Below are positions 16,101 to 23,064 of a stretch of 26,506 nt of DNA, piece by piece; within the stretch, counting starts at the first letter, position 1, and every line of letters begins with the position of its first letter. The position numbers were made by a program, and so were the translations under genes. This DNA is from a virus. Under the pieces are notes generated by a model. It worked only from the letters and a program-made list of their open reading frames with translations, had not been told where the DNA came from and did not search any database. The stretch covers positions 1-26,506 of the IMG/VR virus record IMGVR_UViG_3300020430_000080. One strand, given 5' to 3'.

Positions 16101-16133
16101 AATGATAATAATAATAACAATGAAAATAATTAT

Positions 16134-16141
16134 TATATTTG
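16134..16141 (+). promoter_or_regulatory. -7 promoter box for the small-gene operon
   Basis: TATATTTG matches TAnnTTTG exactly and ends three bases before the ATG at 16145. There is no TTTG at -33, which would fit an activator-dependent promoter using the repeats just upstream. Transcription would start at or next to the start codon. Confidence 0.5.
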
Positions 16142-16144
16142 GGT

Positions 16145-16357
16145 ATGATTAAAATTTTATCATTGGTTTACGGTTGGTTAAAAAACTTAACTTCAAAAGG
16201 GGTTGAGGTAGTTGGAAAAGAACAAAAAGAAGAAAGACTTTTATTTTGTAATTCGTGTATTCATAAAAAAAATGACACGTGTAATTTATGCGGTTGCATT
16301 GTTACAAGTAAAGTTATTTTTAAGAACGAGAAATGTCCAGATAAAAGATGGAGCTAA
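16145..16357 (+). CDS. Small Cys-rich protein, zinc-ribbon-like
   Basis: A 70-residue protein with six cysteines in the order C35-x2-C38, C46-x2-C49-G-C51 and C64-P, ending in KRW. The pattern CNSC..CNLCGC...CP is that of a small zinc-ribbon-like family found next to phage structural genes; the Cys pairs probably bind a metal ion. The N-terminal ~25 residues form an amphipathic helix (MIKILSLVYGWLKNL). I chose the ATG at 16145 over an in-frame TTG six bases upstream that lies in the promoter box. The last ten bases overlap the next gene. A role in host takeover or virion assembly is not known. Confidence 0.7.
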   Translation: MIKILSLVYGWLKNLTSKGVEVVGKEQKEERLLFCNSCIHKKNDTCNLCGCIVTSKVIFKNEKCPDKRWS

Positions 16358-16551
16358 CAAACGAAGAAAAGCAAAAAGTTATCGAATATTTACCATTGGT
16401 TAAAAACAGAATTAACCCAGATACTTTAGCGTTAAATTACTTAAGCGATTTATTTATTCAACACGTAGATAAAAACTTTAAATTATCTTGTGGGCGCTGT
16501 AAAAGAAACCTTTGCTCGTTTTGGGCTTCACAGATAACAACTTGGAAGTAA
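16348..16551 (+). CDS. Small hypothetical protein with C-terminal Cys cluster
   Basis: A 67-residue protein starting MELTNEEKQKVIEYLPLVKN, mostly helical, with a C-terminal cluster CGRCKRNLC followed by a short aromatic tail. Three cysteines plus a nearby His (IQHVDKN) could bind a metal ion. It starts inside the preceding Cys-rich gene (10-base overlap), so the two are very likely made together. Function unknown; adjacent zinc-binding-type proteins suggest a small nucleic-acid or protein-interaction factor. Confidence 0.65.
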   Translation: MELTNEEKQKVIEYLPLVKNRINPDTLALNYLSDLFIQHVDKNFKLSCGRCKRNLCSFWASQITTWK

Positions 16552-16787
16552 ATAAAACATATCTAAATAAACTACTAACACTTACAGGTAGTGAGGATGT
16601 TATTAACACTCTGTTAAATAATAAATTAATTAATTTAAAGGCGGTTAGAAATCTTTGTATTTTAGATGATTTTATTATACTAAAAAAGAACCCATTGCAC
16701 TCAATGTCAGACGTTTACACTATTTTATCTTTTAAATATGAGGTGTCAACGGATTTAATAATTAAGGTTGTTTTGAATAAAAAGTGA
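16542..16787 (+). CDS. Small hypothetical protein with HTH-like C-terminus
   Basis: An 81-residue frame starting at a TTG (16542) that overlaps the previous stop region by ten bases, repeating the overlap of the preceding pair; an upstream TTG at 16512 is an alternative that would give 91 residues. No in-frame ATG exists before residue 55. Residues 54-79 (SMSDVYTILSFKYEVSTDLI and on) have the layout of a helix-turn-helix: a helix, a turn at YEVS, then a recognition-type helix. If real, it is a candidate regulator for the operator-like sites 400 bases upstream. The assignment is tentative. Confidence 0.5.
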   Translation: MEVNKTYLNKLLTLTGSEDVINTLLNNKLINLKAVRNLCILDDFIILKKNPLHSMSDVYTILSFKYEVSTDLIIKVVLNKK

Positions 16788-16818
16788 TTTTCTGTAACTT
16801 TTTTATATATTACTTAAA

Positions 16819-16826
16819 TAAATTTG
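16819..16826 (+). promoter_or_regulatory. -7 promoter box for the protease-capsid genes
   Basis: TAAATTTG matches TAnnTTTG and lies 18 bases before the ATG at 16844, in the 56-bp gap after the HTH-like gene. No clear -33 TTTG is present at 19-21 bases upstream. Confidence 0.5.
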
Positions 16827-16843
16827 TTTTATATTAGCTTTTA

Positions 16844-17881
16844 ATGGGTATTTTATCACTACGTTTAGAAGGGGAAGTAGGTTCTGAGATAAGCTTAGAA
16901 TCAATCATAAGAGAAGTTAGCGCGTCTAGTGCTAGCGAAATAGAATTAGTAATTAACTCAGGTGGTGGAAGTGTTTTCGCTGGGTTTGCTATCTACGATT
17001 ATTTCAAGAATTTAGATAAAAAGGTATCTGTAAGGATTGAAGGTATGGCCGCTAGTGCTGCTAGTGTTATCGCTTTAGCGGGGGATGAATTACCAACAAT
17101 GTCAGAGAATAGCGTAATTATGGTGCATAACGCTTGGACTCCTGTTGTATCTAGTAAGGGTATGAACAGCGAAGAGATTGAAGCGTACACTGAAGAGCTT
17201 AAAAAACAAGCTGAATTAATGGACAAGATTAACCTTAAAATTGCTAAGGTTTACGCTAACGCTACAGGATTAGAGTTGTCTAAGATTCAAGACATGATGG
17301 CGGCTGAAACTTGGATATTCGCAGAAGAGGCAAAAGAGTTAGGTTTCATTAATTCTGTTTACGAAGATGAAGAGGTATACGCTAGTGCTTTTAAAGCTGA
17401 GGCTGATAAGTACGGTTATAAGAATTTTAATTTTAAATCTATAAATATGTCTGAAAACAAAGAAGGTCTATTAGACCAGTTGAAGGCTTACGTTGCTGAC
17501 TTACTAGCTCCTAAAGCTGAAGCAGTAGAAGAATCAGTAGAAGAAACTGTTGGGGAAACTCAAGAGGTTGAAGCTGTTGAGGAAACTATTGAAGAAGTTG
17601 AAGAAGCAGTAGAAGAAGCAGTAGAAGAGCCTAAGGATTCAGTTGATGTTGAAGCTATTAAATCTGAATTGATGGCTGAGATTAAAGCTGAGGTAATTGC
17701 TAAAGAAGAGGCTCACGCTTCAGAGTTAGCAGAATTAAAAAAGGAATTGGATAAAGCTAAAGCGTCAAGAAAGCCACTAGAGGCTAAAGAAGACGTATCT
17801 AACCCAGAGGCTAAAATTGAAGAGGCTGACGAATTAGGTGCTGCTATCCTTAACATTTTAAAATCTTCATTCAAAGCTTAA
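16844..17881 (+). CDS. Prohead protease (ClpP type) fused to a scaffold domain
   Basis: A 345-residue capsid-maturation protein. Residues 1-175 are a ClpP-fold serine protease: INSGGGSVFAGFAIYD (37-52), GMAASAASV with likely nucleophile S71, MVHNAW with likely catalytic H95, and AAETWIFAEEAKELGF (153-168), the usual closing motif; the third catalytic residue is probably D150 or an acidic residue nearby. Residues ~205-320 are very acidic and helical, with Val-Glu-Glu repeats and then a Lys/Glu coiled coil, the profile of a scaffolding protein, and the C-terminus ends in a short hydrophobic helix. Protease and scaffold in one chain ahead of the capsid gene is a known phage arrangement. An in-frame ATG (17447, Met202) could give a free 144-residue scaffold. 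Confidence 0.85.
   Translation: MGILSLRLEGEVGSEISLESIIREVSASSASEIELVINSGGGSVFAGFAIYDYFKNLDKKVSVRIEGMAASAASVIALAGDELPTMSENSVIMVHNAWTPVVSSKGMNSEEIEAYTEELKKQAELMDKINLKIAKVYANATGLELSKIQDMMAAETWIFAEEAKELGFINSVYEDEEVYASAFKAEADKYGYKNFNFKSINMSENKEGLLDQLKAYVADLLAPKAEAVEESVEETVGETQEVEAVEETIEEVEEAVEEAVEEPKDSVDVEAIKSELMAEIKAEVIAKEEAHASELAELKKELDKAKASRKPLEAKEDVSNPEAKIEEADELGAAILNILKSSFKA
17600..17623. repeat. 12-bp perfect tandem repeat in the scaffold region
   Basis: GAAGAAGCAGTA occurs twice in tandem (17600-17611 and 17612-17623) within the acidic, Val-Glu-Glu-rich part of the protease-scaffold gene; adjacent sequence (GAAGTTGAA, GCAGTAGAAGAA near 17521) shows older copies. The linker probably grew by slippage in-frame. 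Confidence 0.6.
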
Positions 17882-17901
17882 TAATTAATTTTTTTTAAAA
17901 A

Positions 17902-18930
17902 ATGGCAAATTTTATTACACAATCTATTTCCTCTACTTATGCAGGAAAAGAATTTACAGAAATCTTATTCGCTCCACAAGAAGGAAGCGATGATTTAGCA
18001 GGAATCAGAGTTATTCCTAACATCAAAGTTAAGGCAAACATGTATCTTAACTCAACTCTTACAAAAATTGTAAGAAAGTATTCTACTTGTGGTTTTTCTG
18101 CTACTGGTGGTGTTACTAACGTTTCTGACAGAACTTTAGAAGTTGCAAAGCTTAAAGTAAACTTAGAAGAGTGTGGTGATGCTTTTTACGGTACTATCTT
18201 CGAAGAGTTTTACGGTTCAGGTACTTCTATTGATGATTTAACTTCTACTGTTGTTGGTGAGGTTGCAAGAAAAAGAGTTGCTGAGGCTATCGCTGACGAC
18301 AATGGTCGTATGGCTTGGTTCGCTGCTTCTACTGCTGCTGACGCTGATTATGCACAGTTTGACGGTTTAATTCAACATTTTGTAGCTGATAACTCAGAGT
18401 TAGGACAGTATGTTGAAATGAGTACTATAGCTAACGTTGAAGATACTGACGGTAACTTAGTAGCTGACGGAGCTTACGAGCTTATGAAGTCTGCTTACGA
18501 AAACCAAACTAAAGTATTAAGACAGATGCCAAATAGCGCGAAGTCTTTCAGAGTTACTGCTACTATCGTAGATAACTTAATGACTACTTACGAGCAGTTA
18601 GGAACTGGTAACGCTTTAGGTCTTCAGTTGCTTAAAGACGGTCAGTCTTTATCTTTTAGAGGTATTCCAGTTGTTGAAATCGCAGGATGGGACACTCAAT
18701 TAGCTGACGCTGCTAACCCTAACTCACAAGGTAACGGTATTGACATAGGAAAGAACATGATGGTTTACACGGTAAATGATAACCTAGTTATTGGTACTGA
18801 TGTTGCTGACGCTGGTTCTCAATTGAAGTTTAGAAGTAATGATGATGACGATGAGTTATTGAAAATTATTGCTAAATACAAAATGGGTGCTCAGTTTGTA
18901 TTCGGGGAATTAATTTCTTTCTACTACTAA
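17902..18930 (+). CDS. Major capsid protein
   Basis: A 342-residue protein, assigned as major capsid from its position directly after the protease-scaffold gene, its size, and its style: no signal peptide, a basic and polar N-terminal arm (MANFITQSISSTYAGKEFTE), then mixed alpha/beta segments. SFRVTATIVDNLMTTYEQLG followed by LQLLKDGQSLSFRGIPVVEI around residues 213-255 resembles the A-domain stretch of HK97-fold capsids in which a strand, helix and loop precede the 'G-PV' strand. No long N-terminal delta domain is present, consistent with scaffold being supplied by the preceding gene. It is followed by a strong terminator, which fits high-level expression. Confidence 0.8.
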   Translation: MANFITQSISSTYAGKEFTEILFAPQEGSDDLAGIRVIPNIKVKANMYLNSTLTKIVRKYSTCGFSATGGVTNVSDRTLEVAKLKVNLEECGDAFYGTIFEEFYGSGTSIDDLTSTVVGEVARKRVAEAIADDNGRMAWFAASTAADADYAQFDGLIQHFVADNSELGQYVEMSTIANVEDTDGNLVADGAYELMKSAYENQTKVLRQMPNSAKSFRVTATIVDNLMTTYEQLGTGNALGLQLLKDGQSLSFRGIPVVEIAGWDTQLADAANPNSQGNGIDIGKNMMVYTVNDNLVIGTDVADAGSQLKFRSNDDDDELLKIIAKYKMGAQFVFGELISFYY

Positions 18931-18937
18931 AACACAA

Positions 18938-18963
18938 GCCCTCTTTCGGGAGGGCATTTTTTT
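18938..18963 (+). terminator. Strong UUCG-loop terminator after the capsid gene
   Basis: GCCCTCT / TTCG / GGAGGGC forms a seven-pair hairpin (one G-U) closed by a stable UUCG tetraloop, then A and seven T. It lies 8 bases past the capsid stop. Partial read-through would reduce expression of the downstream tail-tube and portal genes relative to capsid. Confidence 0.9.
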
Positions 18964-18983
18964 AATTAATAAAATTTTTTAAA

Positions 18984-19553
18984 ATGGCAGAAATTTCAAC
19001 AGATATTTTGTTAGCTTGTAACGATGAAAACAGACGCGGTGGAATCAAGCGTGTATTCGTTATAAACAAAGACGACATTTCTAGTTTTACTGCTTCAGGT
19101 TCAGACCATTCTTACACTGCTGTTACTTTAAGTACTACAGATGATAAGTTTTACGAAATTGAAGGAGAACTAGAAACTAAATTATACTCTTCTGAGGGGT
19201 CAAGAGAGAATGGGAGTATTTCTTACGAAACTTCTTTAGAGGTATTCGCTCCAAAAATGGAGAAGACTAAAGCAGCAGGAATTAACTCTTACGTAGAGTC
19301 TTGTGGACTTGTAGTTATTTTTGAAACTTACAACAAAGAAACTTCAGAAAATAAAGCATTCGTTTTAGGATGGGATGAAATCATGGAGAAAGACGCAGCG
19401 GTTGACGCTATGGCTTCAGAAGTTTTAGAGGCTGAATTACAAGGTCAGAACGGTTACACTGTAACTTTCGCAGGTAAGCAGGCTCAACTTCTTAGAGAGT
19501 TTGTAGGTTCAATCGATACTAACTCTAGCGGTACAGTTTCTTTTGGTTCTTAA
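18984..19553 (+). CDS. Major tail tube protein
   Basis: A 189-residue, beta-rich soluble protein. The start MAEISTDILLACNDENRRGG followed by IKRVFVINKDDI is the kind of N-terminal strand-loop-strand seen in tail tube proteins of Bacteroidota siphoviruses, with FYEIEGELETKLYSSEGSRE in the middle and a Ser/Gly-rich C-terminus. It sits between capsid and portal and has its own terminator directly downstream, as expected of an abundant structural subunit. It could also be a decoration protein, but the beta-content and size favour the tube. Confidence 0.7.
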   Translation: MAEISTDILLACNDENRRGGIKRVFVINKDDISSFTASGSDHSYTAVTLSTTDDKFYEIEGELETKLYSSEGSRENGSISYETSLEVFAPKMEKTKAAGINSYVESCGLVVIFETYNKETSENKAFVLGWDEIMEKDAAVDAMASEVLEAELQGQNGYTVTFAGKQAQLLREFVGSIDTNSSGTVSFGS

Positions 19554-19589
19554 ATAGTTTTTAACTAAGCTTTTAACCGAGCGATAATT

Positions 19590-19619
19590 AGAGGGGGTAA
19601 ATTTTTACCCTCTTTTTTT
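19590..19619 (+). terminator. Rho-independent terminator after the tail tube gene
   Basis: AGAGGG-GG-TAAA / TT / TTTA-CCCTCT forms a ten-pair stem with a two-base bulge, then seven T. It ends before the start of the next small gene. Confidence 0.8.
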
Positions 19620-19656
19620 GTTTATATGTAAAAAATATTTAGTATTTTTATTTGAT

Positions 19657-19833
19657 ATGAAAAAGTATTTTATTATAGAGCCTGAATTTATAGGTAAAAA
19701 AATAACTGGTAAGGTGGGTGTTATTTGCCTTACTGAGAAAACAAGCCAGAAGGATTTAAGAAAATTACATTCAGCAGGGTTTACTAATGTTGTAAAAATT
19801 GAAGAGGTTAAAGATGAGCCAAAAGAAGATTAA
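19657..19833 (+). CDS. Small hypothetical protein upstream of portal
   Basis: A 58-residue soluble protein (MKKYFIIEPEFIGKKITG...), alpha/beta, with an acidic C-terminus. An in-frame TTG at 19618 is rejected because it lies in the terminator T-run. The last 20 bases overlap the portal start. Small proteins with an N-terminal strand-turn-strand are commonly found beside portals; this could be a head-decoration or head-fibre accessory, but no motif supports this. Function unknown. Confidence 0.6.
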   Translation: MKKYFIIEPEFIGKKITGKVGVICLTEKTSQKDLRKLHSAGFTNVVKIEEVKDEPKED

Positions 19834-21454
19834 TAATATCAAGGCTAGTTCGGTTAAATCAGACCCTATTAGTACACCTATAGTAAGAAAAGAAAAAGAG
19901 CCTAACCAAAACATAGAGCAGAAGTGGGTTCCTTTTTTTAATGATAGTGATAATGTTTATGTTAATGACTTAGCTAAAAGAGCTAGAAGGTCTTCAACTC
20001 ATTCAAGTATCATAAATCAAAAAATTACGTTTATTAAGGGTAAAGAGTTTACTTTTATAGTAGACGGTGAGCCTGTTAATTATAATAATTTACCAGATGA
20101 TTTTAAAGAGTGGTGTAAAGAAGTCAACCCTGAAGGTCAGTCTCTATATGATGTTTTTTGTGAGTGGATACAGTCTTTTGTTATTACTGGTAATTACTAC
20201 CCTCATGTTAAGAAAAGTGGTGATTACACTGCTTTATATTCAGAGGACGCTACGACGGTAAGAAAATCAAAAGACACTAAAACAGCTTACTTATCTAACT
20301 TTTGGAGAGATATTAGATTGAATACTACACCTACGCATGAATACCCCGTTCATGAAATACCTTTTTACGGTGGTAGAGTTAGAAATGAATATTTAATTCA
20401 TGGTATGCGTAAATACCCTGAGTTTAACTATTACGGTTTACCTGACTATATCGGTGCTTTAGATTGGATTGACATCGAATATAGAATGTCAAAGTATAAC
20501 ATTGATAAGTTTGATAACGGGTTTTTTCCTAGTGTATTAATCCAAATGTTTGGTGAAGTACCTGACGGTATGAATGCGCAGACTTATGTTGATAAGATTA
20601 AAGAAAAGTTTACAGGTGAATCTAACAATGATAAGTTTTTAGTAGAGCTTTTAGATAGCCCAGAACAGGCCGCAAGTGTTAAAGAGTTTGACAGAGAAAG
20701 AGACGGAGAGTTTTTAGAATTATCTCAGTTAGCGGTTAAATCTATTATTACAGCACATAGAATAACAGCTAGTTTAGCAGGTTTAGAAACTGCTGGTAAA
20801 TTAGGAAGTAACCAACAAATAAAAGACGAATACGACAAGTTTATGAATAGTGTTGTTATTCCTGACTTTCAAGAGCCTTTATTAAATATGCTTAATAAAA
20901 TATTGGCTAGAGAAACTAAATGGAATAATATTGAAGTTGGTATTCTAAATGTAGCTCCAGTAGGTAACTCAGAAAGAGTAGATATTAATGGTGTTGTTAC
21001 TATTAATGAGGCTCGTAAGATGTTAGGTATGGCTGAGCTAGATGATGAAAGAGGTAACTTATTTGTTAATCAAAACGCTGTAAATAATATAGATTCTAAC
21101 GAAGAAAAAGAAGAAGAAGTTTACAACTCATACGAAGATAACTATCAAGCTAAAACTTACGCAGACTATCCAGAAGCAGCGGTAAACAATGCTAAAAGAG
21201 GTATTAAGTTAAATAAAGAGGCTAATAATAAATGTGCTACTGACGTAGGTAAGCAAAGAGCGCAAGACATAGCAAATAAAAGAGGTCTTTCTTTTAGCAC
21301 TATAAAAAGAACGTTTAGCTATTTATCAAGAGCAGAAGAATACTACGACCCTAGCGATACTAAAGCATGCGGAACTATATCTTATTTGTTATGGGGTGGT
21401 AAGTCTATGAAAAGTTGGTGTGAAAGTAAAATAAGACAAATAGAAAAAGGATAA
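19814..21454 (+). CDS. Portal protein with C-terminal extra domain
   Basis: A 546-residue portal, the dodecameric ring through which DNA enters the head. The core of about residues 40-400 has portal features: SSIINQKITFIKGKEF near 65-80, GNYYPHVKKS around 125, IDIEYRMSKYNIDKFDNGFF in the long helix, and the AHRITASLAGLETAGKLGSN segment, which is the conserved Ala/Gly-rich wing of the family. After an acidic linker (EEKEEEV) the last ~98 residues (449-546) form a separate basic domain: YPEAAVNNAKRGI, CATDVGKQRAQDIANKRGLS, then TFSYLSRAEE and CGTISYLLWGG. That domain pattern is widespread in phage structural-region proteins and is not a normal portal part. I chose the ATG at 19814 over the TTG at 19799. 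Confidence 0.85.
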   Translation: MSQKKINNIKASSVKSDPISTPIVRKEKEPNQNIEQKWVPFFNDSDNVYVNDLAKRARRSSTHSSIINQKITFIKGKEFTFIVDGEPVNYNNLPDDFKEWCKEVNPEGQSLYDVFCEWIQSFVITGNYYPHVKKSGDYTALYSEDATTVRKSKDTKTAYLSNFWRDIRLNTTPTHEYPVHEIPFYGGRVRNEYLIHGMRKYPEFNYYGLPDYIGALDWIDIEYRMSKYNIDKFDNGFFPSVLIQMFGEVPDGMNAQTYVDKIKEKFTGESNNDKFLVELLDSPEQAASVKEFDRERDGEFLELSQLAVKSIITAHRITASLAGLETAGKLGSNQQIKDEYDKFMNSVVIPDFQEPLLNMLNKILARETKWNNIEVGILNVAPVGNSERVDINGVVTINEARKMLGMAELDDERGNLFVNQNAVNNIDSNEEKEEEVYNSYEDNYQAKTYADYPEAAVNNAKRGIKLNKEANNKCATDVGKQRAQDIANKRGLSFSTIKRTFSYLSRAEEYYDPSDTKACGTISYLLWGGKSMKSWCESKIRQIEKG

Positions 21455-21456
21455 CA

Positions 21457-21960
21457 ATGGCTTATAACACAGAAATAATGACCTCAAGCGAGGTAAGCAC
21501 TGAGGCAATAAATGACAATTATTTTGATACTGCGTATTTTGATAATTACATTTTAACAAGTCAGAGAAAATATGTTAAACCTGTTTTAGGTGTTGAGTTC
21601 TATAATGAGATTCTAACACAAATAGAAGGAGCGTCTTTAACGGCTGATAATACTATTATAGTAAACGACTTCATTAAACCTATGTTAGCTCATTACATCG
21701 TATATGAGGTGTATTCTAAGATACATACGCAGTTAACTAATCAGGGTGCTATGGAGAACGACACAGAGTTATCTAATCAGGCTAGAAGCTTTGAATATTC
21801 ACAGTCTAGAGATTTTTATATAAATAAGGCTGACTTTTGGAAAAAAGACATGATAGAATATATCAAAGAGGCTAAGGATGATGATGCTACTAAGTTTCCA
21901 TTGTTTGATGACTGCGATAACCCGCCACAAGTAAATAAAAAAGGAATTATATTTTATTGA
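21457..21960 (+). CDS. Head-tail connector / adaptor protein
   Basis: A 167-residue helical soluble protein immediately after the portal (two bases between). The N-terminal EVSTEAINDNYFDTAYFDNY, then ILTSQRKYVKPVLGVEFYNE, DFIKPMLAHYIVYEVYSKI in the middle helices, and the C-terminal SRDFYINKADFWKKDMIEYI fit the adaptor fold (HK97 gp6-like, four to five helices) that sits under the portal. This identification follows from position and helical layout. Confidence 0.7.
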   Translation: MAYNTEIMTSSEVSTEAINDNYFDTAYFDNYILTSQRKYVKPVLGVEFYNEILTQIEGASLTADNTIIVNDFIKPMLAHYIVYEVYSKIHTQLTNQGAMENDTELSNQARSFEYSQSRDFYINKADFWKKDMIEYIKEAKDDDATKFPLFDDCDNPPQVNKKGIIFY

Positions 21961-21961
21961 T

Positions 21962-23047
21962 ATGCCAATTTTACACAAAAATATAACTGCTTCAGCAGAC
22001 ATACATAATCCTAAATGGTTTAGTGACGCTAATAATGGTGACTACGCTTGGAGAAATGAACAAGGTAATTTAGAAACTATTGATGAATTGCTTTTACCCG
22101 CTGCATTAAATTTTGTAGACGCTAGTGTAGCTCCACCAACCTCTAACGCTAATGATATTTATGTTTTATCTAGTGGCGGTAGTGTTCATGTTGATTGGGG
22201 TAGTGTTTCTGTTAATGACTGGGTAAGATATGACGGTGCTGCATGGAATAGCATAACACCACAAAAAAGTAGTTTATGTTATGACGAAAACTCAGACACT
22301 CTACTTTCTTTTGACGGTACTGCGTGGGTTGGTATAGGTGGAGACTCTATTTATACAGCTAGCGGAACGGCTTTTTTAAATGCAGAAATAACAATAGATA
22401 ACACCTTAACTTTTAAAGGTGGTGATTTTAGAATACAGGGCTTAGGTACTTCTAATGGAACTACTTTGGGTTTATATGATAATGATACTGTACCAAATTT
22501 ACTTTGGGAGTGGTTGGATAGTGGAGACTTAAACATTAATCAAGCTACAGAGGTAGACTTATTTCAGCGTAATATTAGATTTAAAAACGTTAGACATTTT
22601 GAAATAGTAGGATTGAATAATAACCCTGCTTTAAAAGTGTTAGACCATGACGGAGTTACAGAGTTTTTTAAAGTCCACAGTGGTTCTCCTAATTATGTAG
22701 AAAATAGAGGGACTAGCATACTAGGTGTTAGGAATAGTGCAAATAGAATAGAGGCTAGTAAAAATAATTTTAGCATGTTTAATACTTCCTCTGTTTTAGA
22801 GCATTTTATAAATATCAGTAATAGTGGTACTACGGGTCAATATCTAACATTTTTTAGGAATGGCTTTACTTTAACAAAAAAGAAATTTATTGTAGGTGCT
22901 TCTACTTTAATAGGTACAGAGCAAATATCGCTACAGGGTACTGTTTTAATGAATGACAATGTTAATATGGCTAATCTACCTACTTCTTCTGCTGGTTTAT
23001 CTAGTGGTGATATTTGGAATGATAGCGGGACTTTAAAAATAGTATAA
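21962..23047 (+). CDS. Short tail or head fibre protein with DUF2793-like domain
   Basis: A 361-residue protein. Residues ~45-125 (VAPPTSNANDIYVLSSGG, DWVRYDGAAWNSITPQ, LLSFDGTAWVGIG) follow the DUF2793-type layout found in tail fibre and head fibre proteins: an 'NDIYVL' strand, 'Y-G-AWN-ITP' and 'FDGTAW' turns. The middle is beta-rich and repetitive. The extreme C-terminus, LPTSSAGLSSGDIWNDSGTL, is a phrase frequently ending phage fibre proteins, a likely trimerisation or tip tag. Placement after portal and connector, far from the main fibre genes, raises the possibility of a head fibre. No enzymatic motif is seen. Confidence 0.65.
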   Translation: MPILHKNITASADIHNPKWFSDANNGDYAWRNEQGNLETIDELLLPAALNFVDASVAPPTSNANDIYVLSSGGSVHVDWGSVSVNDWVRYDGAAWNSITPQKSSLCYDENSDTLLSFDGTAWVGIGGDSIYTASGTAFLNAEITIDNTLTFKGGDFRIQGLGTSNGTTLGLYDNDTVPNLLWEWLDSGDLNINQATEVDLFQRNIRFKNVRHFEIVGLNNNPALKVLDHDGVTEFFKVHSGSPNYVENRGTSILGVRNSANRIEASKNNFSMFNTSSVLEHFINISNSGTTGQYLTFFRNGFTLTKKKFIVGASTLIGTEQISLQGTVLMNDNVNMANLPTSSAGLSSGDIWNDSGTLKIV

Positions 23048-23064
23048 TAATAAAATTAATAAAG

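Larger units (their letters stand above)
15954..16144. promoter_or_regulatory. Control island between tail and capsid modules
   Basis: A 190-bp gene-free stretch, G-poor on the + strand, packed with ordered signals: dyad GTAATTA-TC-TAATTAC (15995-16010); nested dyad GTTAT-aag-GTTTTTAAAAAC-gtag-ATAAC (16017-16045); 11-bp direct repeats (16057-16100); an ATAATAA/TTATTAT inverted repeat (16111-16117 and 16130-16136); and a perfect TATATTTG box (16134-16141) just before the small-gene operon. This is the organisation of a regulator-controlled promoter or of an iteron-type origin; sequence alone does not decide between them. Confidence 0.6.

Noticed and set aside
16212-16403. Second frame across the two Cys-rich genes
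   Set aside because: It is fully covered by two other frames with conserved Cys patterns, and its product is basic and without a motif, as expected of a shadow.
16512-16541. TTG start for the HTH-like gene
   Set aside because: It would overlap the previous gene by 40 bases; the TTG at 16542 gives the same ten-base overlap as the neighbouring pair. The choice is uncertain.
19618-19656. TTG start for the small protein before portal
   Set aside because: The codon lies in the T-run of the terminator, and an ATG with a natural strand-forming start follows at 19657.
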